Positions 46,203 through 55,800 of a stretch of 64,000 bases of DNA are shown in pieces (position 1 is the first letter of the stretch; every line of letters begins with the position of its first letter). Origin of the DNA: Acetivibrio sp964564015 (lineage in GTDB: Bacteria; Bacillota; Clostridia; Acetivibrionales; Acetivibrionaceae). The stretch covers positions 1 to 64,000 of the forward strand of contig CAZLZR010000023.1 in NCBI GenBank assembly GCA_964564015.1, read 5' to 3'. The position numbers and the translations under genes were made by a program. The notes below the pieces were generated by a model. It was not told the DNA's origin. It did no database searches and worked only from the letters and a program-made list of their open reading frames with translations.

Positions 46203-49200
46203 ATGTATAAAAATATTTTATGGAAAAGGTTATTTTCCTTGACTGTTATTTGTTTGTTCCTTTTAATGACTTTATCTTCAAACTTCAATTCAGTGTATGC
46301 AGCGCCTGTTTATTGGACAGGATACCCAACTGATATAAACAATATTGCTCTTGGAAAGCCTACATCTTCTGATGGCATGAAAGAATTCCGAGGGTCTTTT
46401 TACGGGAATGACGATAACAATCTTACATTTTGGGAGGCTAAAGACGCAAAGGCTAACCATTGGTGGATGGTAGATCTTATTGATTTCTATTCTATTTCTG
46501 ATTTTGAAGTAGAATGGTTAAATAGCGGTGCGTATAAGTATATAATAGAAGTTTCAAGCGACAAAATAAAATGGGAGGTAGCAGTTGACAGGACCGGTAA
46601 TACTGAGACAGGCAAGATTCAAAAGGGAAGTATGACCGCGATTGCAAAGTATGTGAAGATTACCATAAAAGATGCTGGACCAGGTAATATACCGGGTTTT
46701 TACGAGTTCAGACTTTCAGGACTTTATTATTCAAAGAATCTTCCAGATCCGGTTAAGCCTCCAAAACCGACCCCACCACCAGTTAAGACTTCAACGCCAA
46801 CGGCAACAACACCACCAACACCAACAACAACACCAACAAAAGTTGCAACTCATACTCCTACACCATTCGTAACGCCAACACCTGTAACTACTCCTGGCTC
46901 GACTGTTAAAAGCGTTAAAGTACAGATGTATAATTATGATAGATCAACAGAAGTAGGTGCCTTAAATCCATTATTTAAAGTTATAAATACAGGTACAACG
47001 TCAATTAACTTGTCAGATTTGGTAATAAGATATTATTACACAAAAGATAATTCAATACCACAGAGCGTATTTGTTGACCATGTTTCTGCAGCATCATCGA
47101 ATTTTAATGCAAGCATAAAAAGCATGAGTCCTGCAGTAAACGGAGCAGACAGTTATGTTGAAATGACCTTTTCATCTGGATCAGGAACACTTGAATCGGG
47201 CGCAAGTTTTGAAATAAAGATTAGAGTTGCAAATACTGACTGGATAAATATGAATCAAACCGGAGACTATTCTTTTAATCCATCAGCTTCGTCATATGCT
47301 GATTGGAACAAAGTAACAGCTTACATTTCAGGAACTTTGAAATGGGGTATTGTGCCATCGGGTACAGCACCAACAGCAACACCAACAAAATCAGCAACAC
47401 CAACAGCAACACCAACAGCAACACCAACAAAATCAGCAACACCAACAGCAACGCCAACAAAAACACCAACATCAACACCGACCTCAACATCAACACCGAC
47501 ATCAACACCGACATCAACACCGACATCAACATTCATATCAACACCAACTCCAACAACAGTAATACCTGTTGTATCTGTTTTACCTTCCCCACAAACAGAG
47601 GTATCACTTTCTAGAAGTGCGCAGAAAGATGTTGATTTTGGTGTAAGCACTGATTTGTCGTTGTCACATGGTGGTGAGCTGTTGATACCTGGAACTATAA
47701 AAGGTAAGAAGGAGATAATGCTTGTTGTTGAAAACTCTTCAACTATAGATGAGAGGTATAGCGACTTTTCGACACCATTAGATTATGGATTGTTTTCAAA
47801 AAATAATATTACGACAAGTGGAAATGATGCAACAATTAATGCAAGCATTATAGCCAACAAAAAATTTATATCCAACACTACAACTCTTAATGTAACTGAT
47901 GTTATTATTGCAGGTGAGTACGAAATATCAACTCCAAACATGTATGTTGATTGGTATTCTAAAAGTGGGAGTGCAATGGAAATGCCCCATTTTTACACTG
48001 AATTGATAGAAGGTGCAGAGGCAAGTTCGTTAGTGTTCAGACCATCTGATTTTGCTGTTTTCAATATTCAACCTGTACCTGGACAACCGAATTTTAATGT
48101 TACATATCAATCTTCGACAAACACTTTTATATTAACCGGTTTGGGGACTTTGATAATTGATGAATCTATGTATTTTCAGGGAAATGTTAGATTTTCAGTA
48201 CCTCATACAGAAAATAGAAATAATTGTTTTATTTTGGCGGATGGAAACATAACAATTGAAGGAAATGGGTTTACGCCTTCTTCTTCTTACGATATCATCA
48301 ATTTGTATTCCATACACGGAATGATCAGAGTTGACACCAGCAATTCAAATATAAGGGGCGTATTATATACTTCAGGAGTAACGGGAAATCCTTTATATAC
48401 GGAAAATGTAGGGAATATATTCGTTGGAGGTAATAATAACATAATTGAAGGTTCAATAGTTTCAGCAAATAACATTGAAATTAATTCATCGAATACATCT
48501 TTGAATTATCCCGAAGAAGGTTTGTCTGATGTAAAGTCCAAGTACTATGATATTTCGATTTCTACTTTTGATTTCAGAGAAGCAGCTAAACAGATTGTTG
48601 ATAAATTTGCAGGCACAGAAACAAAGATGGGTGTTGTACAATATGGGAATTCTGCAAATAATAACAGTTTCTTGCTATATGACCTTTCAAAGTCCGATGA
48701 AGTTGCAGGACTCAAGACTGAAATTGATAATATTGCAACCAATAAAACGGAATATCGTAACATGGGTGACGGCTTAAGACGTGCTTATTATACGCTGAAA
48801 AATCAGCCTCTGACTGAAGCTACAAAATATATAATTTCACTAAGTGCTTCCGAGCCAAACAGGTGGACTGCCGAAGACGCTGCATTAACAGTATACAAAT
48901 CTGCAGCTGGAAACGCTGATTATATTTCAGGTGATGGGGATTACGATGAAGATAATAAAGGCTTGAATTATGCAAAATCAATTGGAGGGATAATTGGGTC
49001 AGATAATATAGAGCCGATATTTGTTGACTATTCCAACATTCCAACAGTAATGGACAAAGTGGAAAGCGTTGCGGTATCATCAGGTGCAAAAGAAGGTTTG
49101 GAAGGTGTTCATTACTATGTTATGCCGTCCGTACATGATTTCTATTCGGTAATCGATAGCTTATACAAGAAGCCTGTTTATAAAATTACTTTGGATGATG

Positions 49201-49547
49201 TGAGGTATGAGGAAATATATCCGGCAGGAGTAAAAGTTGTTAATGTTCCGGATGGAATGAGTGTTTCAACGGTTGAAGTTGATGGCAAACTCAGGTATAA
49301 GGTTTCAGGAACATTGAAGGATATTAAACTTACCTTTGATGGGACAAAGTATATAATCAGCCCTTCAAGTTTTGGGGTTACGGTTCAGTATAGATCTCCT
49401 GGAACGGTAAAATATGTAGGTACCGATGCAAAGTTTATTTATACCATTGACTATATTGATTTAAATGGTATTGATAGAACAATAATATTTGAAAAGAATT
49501 TACTGGATATGCAAATTAACATAAAATGGGTAGTTGATATCGGTTGA
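46203..49547 (+). CDS. Large secreted protein: discoidin-like CBM, CBM3, and split vWA domain
   Basis: 1114 residues. Signal peptide to about VYAAP; F5/8-type (discoidin/CBM32-like) domain ~45-175 (WWMVDLIDFYSISDFEVEWL); Pro/Thr linker; CBM3-type module ~235-385 (VKVQMYNYDRSTEVGALNPL, FKVINTGTTSINLSDLVIRY); a second Pro/Thr linker; then a vWA-like fold beginning IMLVVENSSTI. The fold is interrupted by ~280 residues of beta-helix-like repeats (FILADGNITIEGNG, IFVGGNNNIIEGSI) and resumes at FREAAKQIVDKFAGTETKMGVVQYGN. The metal-site loop reads ENSST instead of DxSxS, so metal binding is doubtful. No dockerin or wall anchor is seen. It probably binds cellulose and other glycans at the surface. 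Confidence 0.75.
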   Translation: MYKNILWKRLFSLTVICLFLLMTLSSNFNSVYAAPVYWTGYPTDINNIALGKPTSSDGMKEFRGSFYGNDDNNLTFWEAKDAKANHWWMVDLIDFYSISDFEVEWLNSGAYKYIIEVSSDKIKWEVAVDRTGNTETGKIQKGSMTAIAKYVKITIKDAGPGNIPGFYEFRLSGLYYSKNLPDPVKPPKPTPPPVKTSTPTATTPPTPTTTPTKVATHTPTPFVTPTPVTTPGSTVKSVKVQMYNYDRSTEVGALNPLFKVINTGTTSINLSDLVIRYYYTKDNSIPQSVFVDHVSAASSNFNASIKSMSPAVNGADSYVEMTFSSGSGTLESGASFEIKIRVANTDWINMNQTGDYSFNPSASSYADWNKVTAYISGTLKWGIVPSGTAPTATPTKSATPTATPTATPTKSATPTATPTKTPTSTPTSTSTPTSTPTSTPTSTFISTPTPTTVIPVVSVLPSPQTEVSLSRSAQKDVDFGVSTDLSLSHGGELLIPGTIKGKKEIMLVVENSSTIDERYSDFSTPLDYGLFSKNNITTSGNDATINASIIANKKFISNTTTLNVTDVIIAGEYEISTPNMYVDWYSKSGSAMEMPHFYTELIEGAEASSLVFRPSDFAVFNIQPVPGQPNFNVTYQSSTNTFILTGLGTLIIDESMYFQGNVRFSVPHTENRNNCFILADGNITIEGNGFTPSSSYDIINLYSIHGMIRVDTSNSNIRGVLYTSGVTGNPLYTENVGNIFVGGNNNIIEGSIVSANNIEINSSNTSLNYPEEGLSDVKSKYYDISISTFDFREAAKQIVDKFAGTETKMGVVQYGNSANNNSFLLYDLSKSDEVAGLKTEIDNIATNKTEYRNMGDGLRRAYYTLKNQPLTEATKYIISLSASEPNRWTAEDAALTVYKSAAGNADYISGDGDYDEDNKGLNYAKSIGGIIGSDNIEPIFVDYSNIPTVMDKVESVAVSSGAKEGLEGVHYYVMPSVHDFYSVIDSLYKKPVYKITLDDVRYEEIYPAGVKVVNVPDGMSVSTVEVDGKLRYKVSGTLKDIKLTFDGTKYIISPSSFGVTVQYRSPGTVKYVGTDAKFIYTIDYIDLNGIDRTIIFEKNLLDMQINIKWVVDIG
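47365..47545 (+). repeat. Tandem repeat coding the Pro/Thr linker
   Basis: Units of CACCAACAGCAA / CACCGACATCAA and relatives repeat in frame, encoding (S/A)TPT. Such tracts are slippage-prone and likely to vary in length between strains. Confidence 0.75.
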
Positions 49548-49616
49548 ATTAATTTAATAGAGCAAAAATCAGATGCTACTTTGCTTTAGCTTATTTTGGG
49601 AATTGGCTGGTGTAAG

Positions 49617-49660
49617 AAGATGGTTCATGATACAGATGATGTATAGAACCATCTTTTTTT
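49617..49660 (+). terminator. Rho-independent terminator
   Basis: AGATGGTTC pairs with GAACCATCT, followed by seven T residues, 70 bases after the surface-protein stop. Confidence 0.8.
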
Positions 49661-49704
49661 GCATTCTCAATTTTGTAAAATTAATAATAAAACCCTTGAT
49701 ATTT

Positions 49705-50243
49705 GCCATTATACTGCGGTTCTCTCGATTTTATGTAAAAGACCATAATTAAAGTATGTGGTCATTTTACACAAACCTAATTACAGTCTCAAATAATTAA
49801 TCTTTATTGCTTTTGGTACTTTATGCCTTATTTACAGGCTTGGTTATATAGAATTTCTTATCAGCCAATTTATCTTGAACAATCCTCAAGGCTTCGCCAA
49901 ATCTCTGGAAATGGACAACTTCTCTTTCCCTCAAGAACCTCAAAGGATCAATTACATCAGGATCATCGCATAAATTTATCAGATTCTCGTAAGTAGCTCT
50001 AGCTTTTTGTTCTGCAGCCAGATCTTCATGCAGATCGGCAATAGGATCACCTTTTGATTGGATATATGCAGCTGTAAATGGCACACCGGATGCACTTACA
50101 GGATAAACAGCATGATCATGATCGGAGTAATATGCTCCAAGACCTTCTTTCTCGAGTACCTTTGCAGGAACACCTTTTGTAAGTTGGTGAACTATGGAGC
50201 CTATGATTTCAAGGTGAGCCATTTCTTCAGTTCCTATATCGTT
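49705..50243. repeat. Direct repeat 1 (left flank of the condensin island)
   Basis: About 540 bases that recur at 61616-62153 in the same orientation. The inner ~400 bases (cotJC 3' coding part) appear almost identical, while the outer ~130 bases are related but diverged. The two copies bracket the 50.4-61.5 kb island. Confidence 0.75.
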
Positions 50244-50279
50244 ATCAAAATGGTATACTATTTTTTGTATCACAAGCAT
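49821..50279 (-). pseudogene. cotJC: N-terminally truncated cotJC (copy 1)
   Basis: Encodes the last 139 residues of CotJC, a manganese-catalase-like spore-coat protein (DIGTEEMAHLEIIGSIVHQL ... LREREVVHFQRFGEAL). The first ~70 residues of the normal protein, including the first helix with its metal-binding Glu, are missing; homology stops at codons ND (about 50243) and continues into unrelated sequence. There is no plausible ribosome site. The residues present are identical to copy 2. Confidence 0.75.
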
Positions 50280-50348
50280 GTTTTATTGTGTGTTTTTTTA
50301 TGATATGCTAAACTTATGATTTTATTTTGTTTTAATATAGTTAACCCC

Positions 50349-50377
50349 TTGATTTTTCTAAGCTATTCATGTATAAA
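50349..50377 (+). promoter_or_regulatory. Promoter of the condensin-SNF2 operon
   Basis: TTGATT (50349-50354) and TATAAA (50372-50377) are exactly 17 bases apart. Transcription would begin near 50384, leaving a very short leader before the first gene. Confidence 0.5.
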
Positions 50378-50396
50378 TATGGGTGAACTATAACTT

Positions 50397-52055
50397 TTGT
50401 TATTTGGCGAGGATAAATTGATATACGAATTTTTAAAGGATTTTCACAGGCGTGCAGAGATAATTTCAATAGTTGATTTTATAACTACAAGGGTTGCCAG
50501 AAAGACTAAGCTTCGGGAGTTTGGATTTGAAGCATCAGAGACAATAAATCTGGTTATGCTTGTTTTGTGCTTTATAATGGAGAAATCTTTGGTTGAAGAA
50601 GCCTGCACGAAAAATGATGTGGCTAACTTTATAAGAAGACTTGATGCTGAATTTTTAAAAAAGAATATACCTGATGAAGAGTACTTGGGTATAGTGGATT
50701 ATATTATAAAGGATTGCCTACAGAACAGTGGGATTCCACACTATTTTTCCACCTACAATTTCGAGGCAAATAGAGAAGAAAAAATAAATGTAAAATTGAT
50801 AGATGATAAAAGAATTTCAGTTGGCAATGATAATGTATATACATATTATATGACACCTCAAGGGTATAAGTTTATGTTTAATACTCTGGAAATAGAAGAT
50901 GCTTTAAAGGTTTCCATAGAGCAGTTTAAACTTAACCTTTCCATCAAAAAAAGAAATTTCAATGCAGCAAGAAACAACGCAGACAGTTTGTTTAATATAG
51001 GCAAGACCCAAATTCAAAGAATAAACTACTTTATCAAAAGAGTTAAGGAAGATATCGGGAGTGCTGGAATTGAGGAGTATGAAAGAATTTATAACAGTAC
51101 TTTTTCTTCAATAGATGAACAAAAAGAAGGTTATGATAACCTTTATGAACTGATAGGCAGAGTGGAAAACTCAATTATCGAGAGTAATAATAATGGTATT
51201 CAAAAAGAGGCTCTAACAAAAGAAATTGAAGATATTTCATATATAAAAAACAGGCTTAAATTTATTATCAATGAACAGTCTAATCTCCTCTTAAAGCAGC
51301 AGCAGCTTCAAAAAATCTACAATGAAGCTGTTGATAACATTCTTTATATAGGTTTTGAGAACAGGATAAATATTGAAGATGTTATTATGAAGAAGTTGGA
51401 AGAAAATCCTGATTTGTCATACCCTCTTATAAAAGTTTTAAGGCCGCTTTTTATGCCGGATACAAACAAATTTTTCAATATAAAAATGGCTCTAGGTGAG
51501 CAAAGAATTGCTATGGGGGAAACTTACAGCGAAGGCAGCAATATTCTGATGAATGAGAGATACTTCAACAGGTTTGAGAGTGAGAGGGATATTAGAATCC
51601 GTGATATTAACATCAAATATATCGACATATTTGAAATTATCTGCAAGCAGGCATTGGAAAATTCAGAAAAAGAGATACTGCTCTCAACACTGGTAAATCA
51701 ATTGAGTCATGAGTATGTGAAGTTTGTACCGGATTTAAAGATATTGACAAATGTTCTGCTTCAGCTTTGCAATATTAAGGAAGTAGATTTTAAAACCATA
51801 AAAGGTCAGAGAAATAAAACTGTGTTTAATCCTTCAGAAGTTTTTGACATAAAATACTGTGTTCTTGAACTTCTAAACAGGGATAAAAGCTACAATAGTA
51901 TAGATGGTTTAAAAATCCTTCTGTCCAGGAATAAAAAGGTCTTTATAGCGGAAAAACCTTTGGAAGAGGATTTTGACGGGTTATTTAGCACTGAGAAAGT
52001 GGTAGGGCTTAATTGTCCTGATATATTGTTTAAAATAGAGGTGAACCAGCATTGA
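50397..52055 (+). CDS. MukF/JetA-like kleisin candidate of a condensin operon
   Basis: 552 residues. The first ~165 residues are helical and winged-helix-like. A segment YMTPQGYKFMFNTLEIEDAL and SIEQFKLNLSIKKRNFNAAR leads into a long helical/coiled-coil centre (about 190-330), and the last ~170 residues look like another winged helix. This order fits MukF/MksF/JetA kleisins, and the next two genes look like the matching KITE and SMC subunits. TTG 50397 is used; TTG 50418 with GAGGA in front is an alternative. It overlaps the next gene by 4 bases. Family assignment rests on layout and motif resemblance, not a database match. Confidence 0.6.
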   Translation: MLFGEDKLIYEFLKDFHRRAEIISIVDFITTRVARKTKLREFGFEASETINLVMLVLCFIMEKSLVEEACTKNDVANFIRRLDAEFLKKNIPDEEYLGIVDYIIKDCLQNSGIPHYFSTYNFEANREEKINVKLIDDKRISVGNDNVYTYYMTPQGYKFMFNTLEIEDALKVSIEQFKLNLSIKKRNFNAARNNADSLFNIGKTQIQRINYFIKRVKEDIGSAGIEEYERIYNSTFSSIDEQKEGYDNLYELIGRVENSIIESNNNGIQKEALTKEIEDISYIKNRLKFIINEQSNLLLKQQQLQKIYNEAVDNILYIGFENRINIEDVIMKKLEENPDLSYPLIKVLRPLFMPDTNKFFNIKMALGEQRIAMGETYSEGSNILMNERYFNRFESERDIRIRDINIKYIDIFEIICKQALENSEKEILLSTLVNQLSHEYVKFVPDLKILTNVLLQLCNIKEVDFKTIKGQRNKTVFNPSEVFDIKYCVLELLNRDKSYNSIDGLKILLSRNKKVFIAEKPLEEDFDGLFSTEKVVGLNCPDILFKIEVNQH

Positions 52056-52741
52056 ATGAGATGAATCTTGAAAAAGCGATGAGGATATATTATTTTTTGC
52101 TAAAGGACGGAGAGCTTACTTTTGATAACAACAAAGAGCTTTATCTCGATTATTCCGATAGTGAAGTTAGGGCTGTGTTAGAAATAATGGCTAGAGAAAG
52201 CAATGTAACAATTGAGAAGTTTAATCAGGTAATATATCTTATTCCAAATGAAGAAAATGACATCCTTGGCATAAAGGAAATGGATCTTCAGAAAATTATC
52301 AGCTATGATGCACGTAAGATTGATTTTTATTTGGCTCAATACATTATAATTACGATTATATTGGTATTTTTCAGCGGGAAAGGAAGCTATGTAAAGTCAA
52401 GGGATTTTATTAGAATATCCGGGCTAGAAGAGGTTATTACCTCAAGGCTTGAGTATGCAAATTCCAAAAAGAATATCGACAGGGAACAGGAAGAGGCAAA
52501 GTTTAATATTACAGCCATGTATGAGCACTGGAATGCACTGCAGATTGATGAGCAGGGAAAAAGAAAAACAAAATACGGGTATATAAGGAGCGTATGTGCT
52601 TTTCTTGAAAAACACAAGCTTCTGGTTTACGATACTGTTGAAGAGGATATCAGGCCTTCAAACAAGCTTACTCATCTGATGACATACAGCTTTTTGGACG
52701 GAAACCGTTTGGAAATGATAAATAAGCTACTGGGATATTAA
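52052..52741 (+). CDS. MukE/JetB-like small condensin subunit candidate
   Basis: 229 residues with no membrane or catalytic motif. Predicted winged-helix pair: LEKAMRIYYFLLKDGELTFD at the start and KTKYGYIRSVCAFLEKHKLLVYD near the end, as in MukE/MksE/JetB (KITE) proteins. TTG 52052 has GAGGTGAA 6 bases upstream and overlaps the stop of the kleisin-like gene, so the two are translationally coupled. It resembles DUF6063-type proteins; moderate confidence. Confidence 0.58.
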   Translation: MNEMNLEKAMRIYYFLLKDGELTFDNNKELYLDYSDSEVRAVLEIMARESNVTIEKFNQVIYLIPNEENDILGIKEMDLQKIISYDARKIDFYLAQYIIITIILVFFSGKGSYVKSRDFIRISGLEEVITSRLEYANSKKNIDREQEEAKFNITAMYEHWNALQIDEQGKRKTKYGYIRSVCAFLEKHKLLVYDTVEEDIRPSNKLTHLMTYSFLDGNRLEMINKLLGY

Positions 52742-52843
52742 GGTATGATTAAAAATCAAGTTACGACTTTGGATAATGAAAAAATTTGATTTGATGGTCT
52801 TTTCACAATGTTTAAACGGAAAGTTATTTTTTTATTATCCCTA
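52741..52843. repeat. Dispersed hairpin element, copy 2, inside the operon
   Basis: Begins AGGTATGATTAAAA and holds GGATAATGAAAAAA (52771-52784) facing TTTTTTATTATCC (ending 52840), so the stem of copy 1 is kept although bases changed (C-G in copy 1 becomes T-A here). It fills the gap between the MukE-like and SMC-like genes and ends just before the ribosome site at 52847. Confidence 0.65.
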
Positions 52844-52858
52844 AATAAGGAGCAGATT

Positions 52859-55800
52859 ATGGCAAAGATAGGGAAAATACGGTTTGTAAATTTTACATAT
52901 AATGACAATAGACATATTTATGATCAGACTTTTGATTTTTATAATGGTGAAGACACCCTTTTAAACTTACAAAATGGCGGAGGAAAGACGGTACTAGTTC
53001 AGATGATGATGCAGCCGATAATTCCAAAGCAGAAACTGAAAGACAGGAACTTCAAAGGCTATTTTAAAAATGCCAAAGGTCCTGTCTATGTTATGATAGA
53101 GTGGATTTTAGATGACAGTTCAAAAAGAGTTATGACAGGTATAGGTATTAAGAGAGTACTTAGCAAGAATATTGAGGATGAAAGCGAAAGCATAAAAGTA
53201 GTAACTTTTATTACTGAGTATGAAGGTGAAAGTAGTTTTGACATAAAAAACATTGAACTTTTGGAAGAAGATAAGGGAATAGTAAAATTAATTGATTTTG
53301 ACAGAGTTTTAAAAAATTTGTCAGCGGCTGAGAAGGAAGGAAAGGCTGTATGGCTATTTAGATGGGATCTGGCTGACGACAAAAAAGAATATGCAAGAAG
53401 GCTTAAAACTTATAAAATAAATCAGCTCGAATGGAAAAACCTCATGGTAAAAATAAACGAATCTGAAGCGGGGCTCAATTCGTTTTTCAATGATTGCAAG
53501 ACTACTGGTTCATTGATTAAAAAGTGGTTTATTCCTACAATAGAAGAACAATTGAATAAAAATGGTAATTTTGTTGAAAACATAAAAGAACTAATAAAAA
53601 ATCACACAGAACAGCTTGTAAAAAATGAAGATATGATTAGGGAAAGAGAAATCTTTGAAGACTTCAAAAGGAAGTCAAAGGTGCTATATGAGAGCCTTGA
53701 TGAGTATAAAGATGTGCTGTCTCACAGTGAGGAAAATAAAAAAGAGCTTGGCAATTGCTTTTTGTTTGTGAACGATAAAATAAAATCCATTGATAGAGAG
53801 AAAGAAGAAATAGTAAGAAATATTACAGCTTTGGAAAACAATATAAAGGAACTGGAATATGAGAGGTTATCTGTAGAATATTATCAGGTTTCTGATGTTT
53901 TGGAACAATTAAGGCAGAGTCTTTTGGAAACTGAAAATAAGGTGGATGAACTAAAATCGGAAAATTCAAAACTTGAATACAGAAAAAATTTGCTCTCCTG
54001 TTCAAAGCTAAAGGAGGAAGTTAAAAACCTTAATTCAAAAATTGCAAAATATGAGACCGAGCTCCACAAGGAAAGTCTTCAACAGGAAGATATCAAAAGC
54101 ATTATTAACGACCTAGAGTATTCTTTGAAAGAAAAGTACAAAGAAAAGATTTTTGACCTGGAAAAAACGATTGACAGCGAAAAAAGATATCTTGCAGATG
54201 AAAACAATAACCTTTCAAAGAGTCTCGATCACTACGAAAAAATTAACGGAGATATTTCAAAAATTAATGATCAAATCATCTCTATAAGAGGCAGAATTGC
54301 TGTATTTGAAGAGTCGGAAAAGGCACTGAAAATGGCATATCCGGATTTTTTGCCTGTAAAAAATACCAGTACACATGAGTTGGATGGGGAGATCATGGAT
54401 TCCATTAAAGCTCTGCTCAACGAAGAAGAAGAGGAAATTGAAAAGAGTAAACTCTACTTAAATAGCAGGCAGGTTGAAAATCAGAGCAAGCTCGATAAGT
54501 TGGAAAGACAATTAAAAGCGTTATTGGACAAATACCCTGCATTGGTTATTGAAAAAAATAAACTTGAAACCAAATACCATAAATTTGAGGATGAAAAAAA
54601 CGCAATTCTTAAAATAATTAAGTCTTATCAATTAAGTGAGGATTTTCTATACAATAAGGAAAAACTGTTGATTCCTTTAAATTCAGATAAGGAAAAGTTC
54701 AGTAAGCTTATTAATGACAAGAATCTTGAGAATTCAATTCTCGGGAAGCAATACAAAATATACGAATCAGGAAAGGCTTTTGAGTTGTCTGAAGACCTTA
54801 AACAAATGCTGGAAGATAATAATATTCTGGTTGAGTTTGGATATGAATGGCTGAAAAGCTTGCAGGAAAATAAAAACTCAAAGCTTAAACTGGTAAGATC
54901 CAACCCATTTCTCCCATATTCGCTCATAGTATCACAAAAGGATATGGAGTGTATCAGAGAAATGGAATTTAAGGGAGCTATATCTCCCATTGTTCCTATT
55001 ATCGAAAGAGAGAAGCTTGAAAGTGCTATTGAAATAAAGTCAAGAAACAGTGTTCACTCCTTTGGTAACATTGATTTTCTTATTGCTTTTGATGACAGGA
55101 TATTGAATAAAAATTACCTTAAGGAAATTTGTGAGGATATAACCGATAAAATTTTCAAAAACAATGAGATCATCAAAACAGCTCAGGAAGCTTTGAAAAA
55201 TGTTGAACTCCAAATATTTACGGTTGAGGAATTTGACTATGCATTTGATGGTATCAATAACATGTCTGAGGAACTAAGCCAAGTATCAAAGGATATGGAA
55301 GAGAATATATTTAAGAAAAGAGAAATAGAAGCTGAAATAGTTTTGATAAAAAACAATGATAAGGATGAAACAGCATCAAAGTCTGGGCTTTTAGATCGTG
55401 AAAACAGATTTTTGAGAAAAAGGGAAGAAATTTATGGTTTCTTTGCTAGATGTGAAGGATATGCTGTTGATTTTAAGGAGAAAAAACAAAAGGAAGAGGC
55501 TTTGAAGCTTAAAAGAACGGAAATGGAAGCTCTGGATAAAAAAATTGTTGATACCAGGGAAAGTATAAATGTTCATAACTTAAAAATCACTAATATATCT
55601 ACAGCTTTAGAGAGATTAAGGAACAATTACCAAAAATACAAGGATGTATTACAAGGTAAGTATATAGATGAAGAAATAGAGCAGCTTGAATCAAAACTAA
55701 CCTCGTATACTTCGCAGATTGGGATCAGAATTCAGGCGATAAGAGATATTTTGGAGGACTATAAGAAAGACCGGAATGAAAAAGAAAAAAGGATAGATTT

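Noticed and set aside
47365..47545. CRISPR-like periodicity
   Set aside because: Units are 12-18 bases, in frame and without spacers; they encode a protein linker. No CRISPR array or cas gene was seen in the window.
47275..47650. Long ORFs in other frames over the Pro/Thr linker
   Set aside because: They arise from the CACCAACA-type tandem repeat and show only low-complexity Gln/His/Asn or Val/Leu/Gly tracts.
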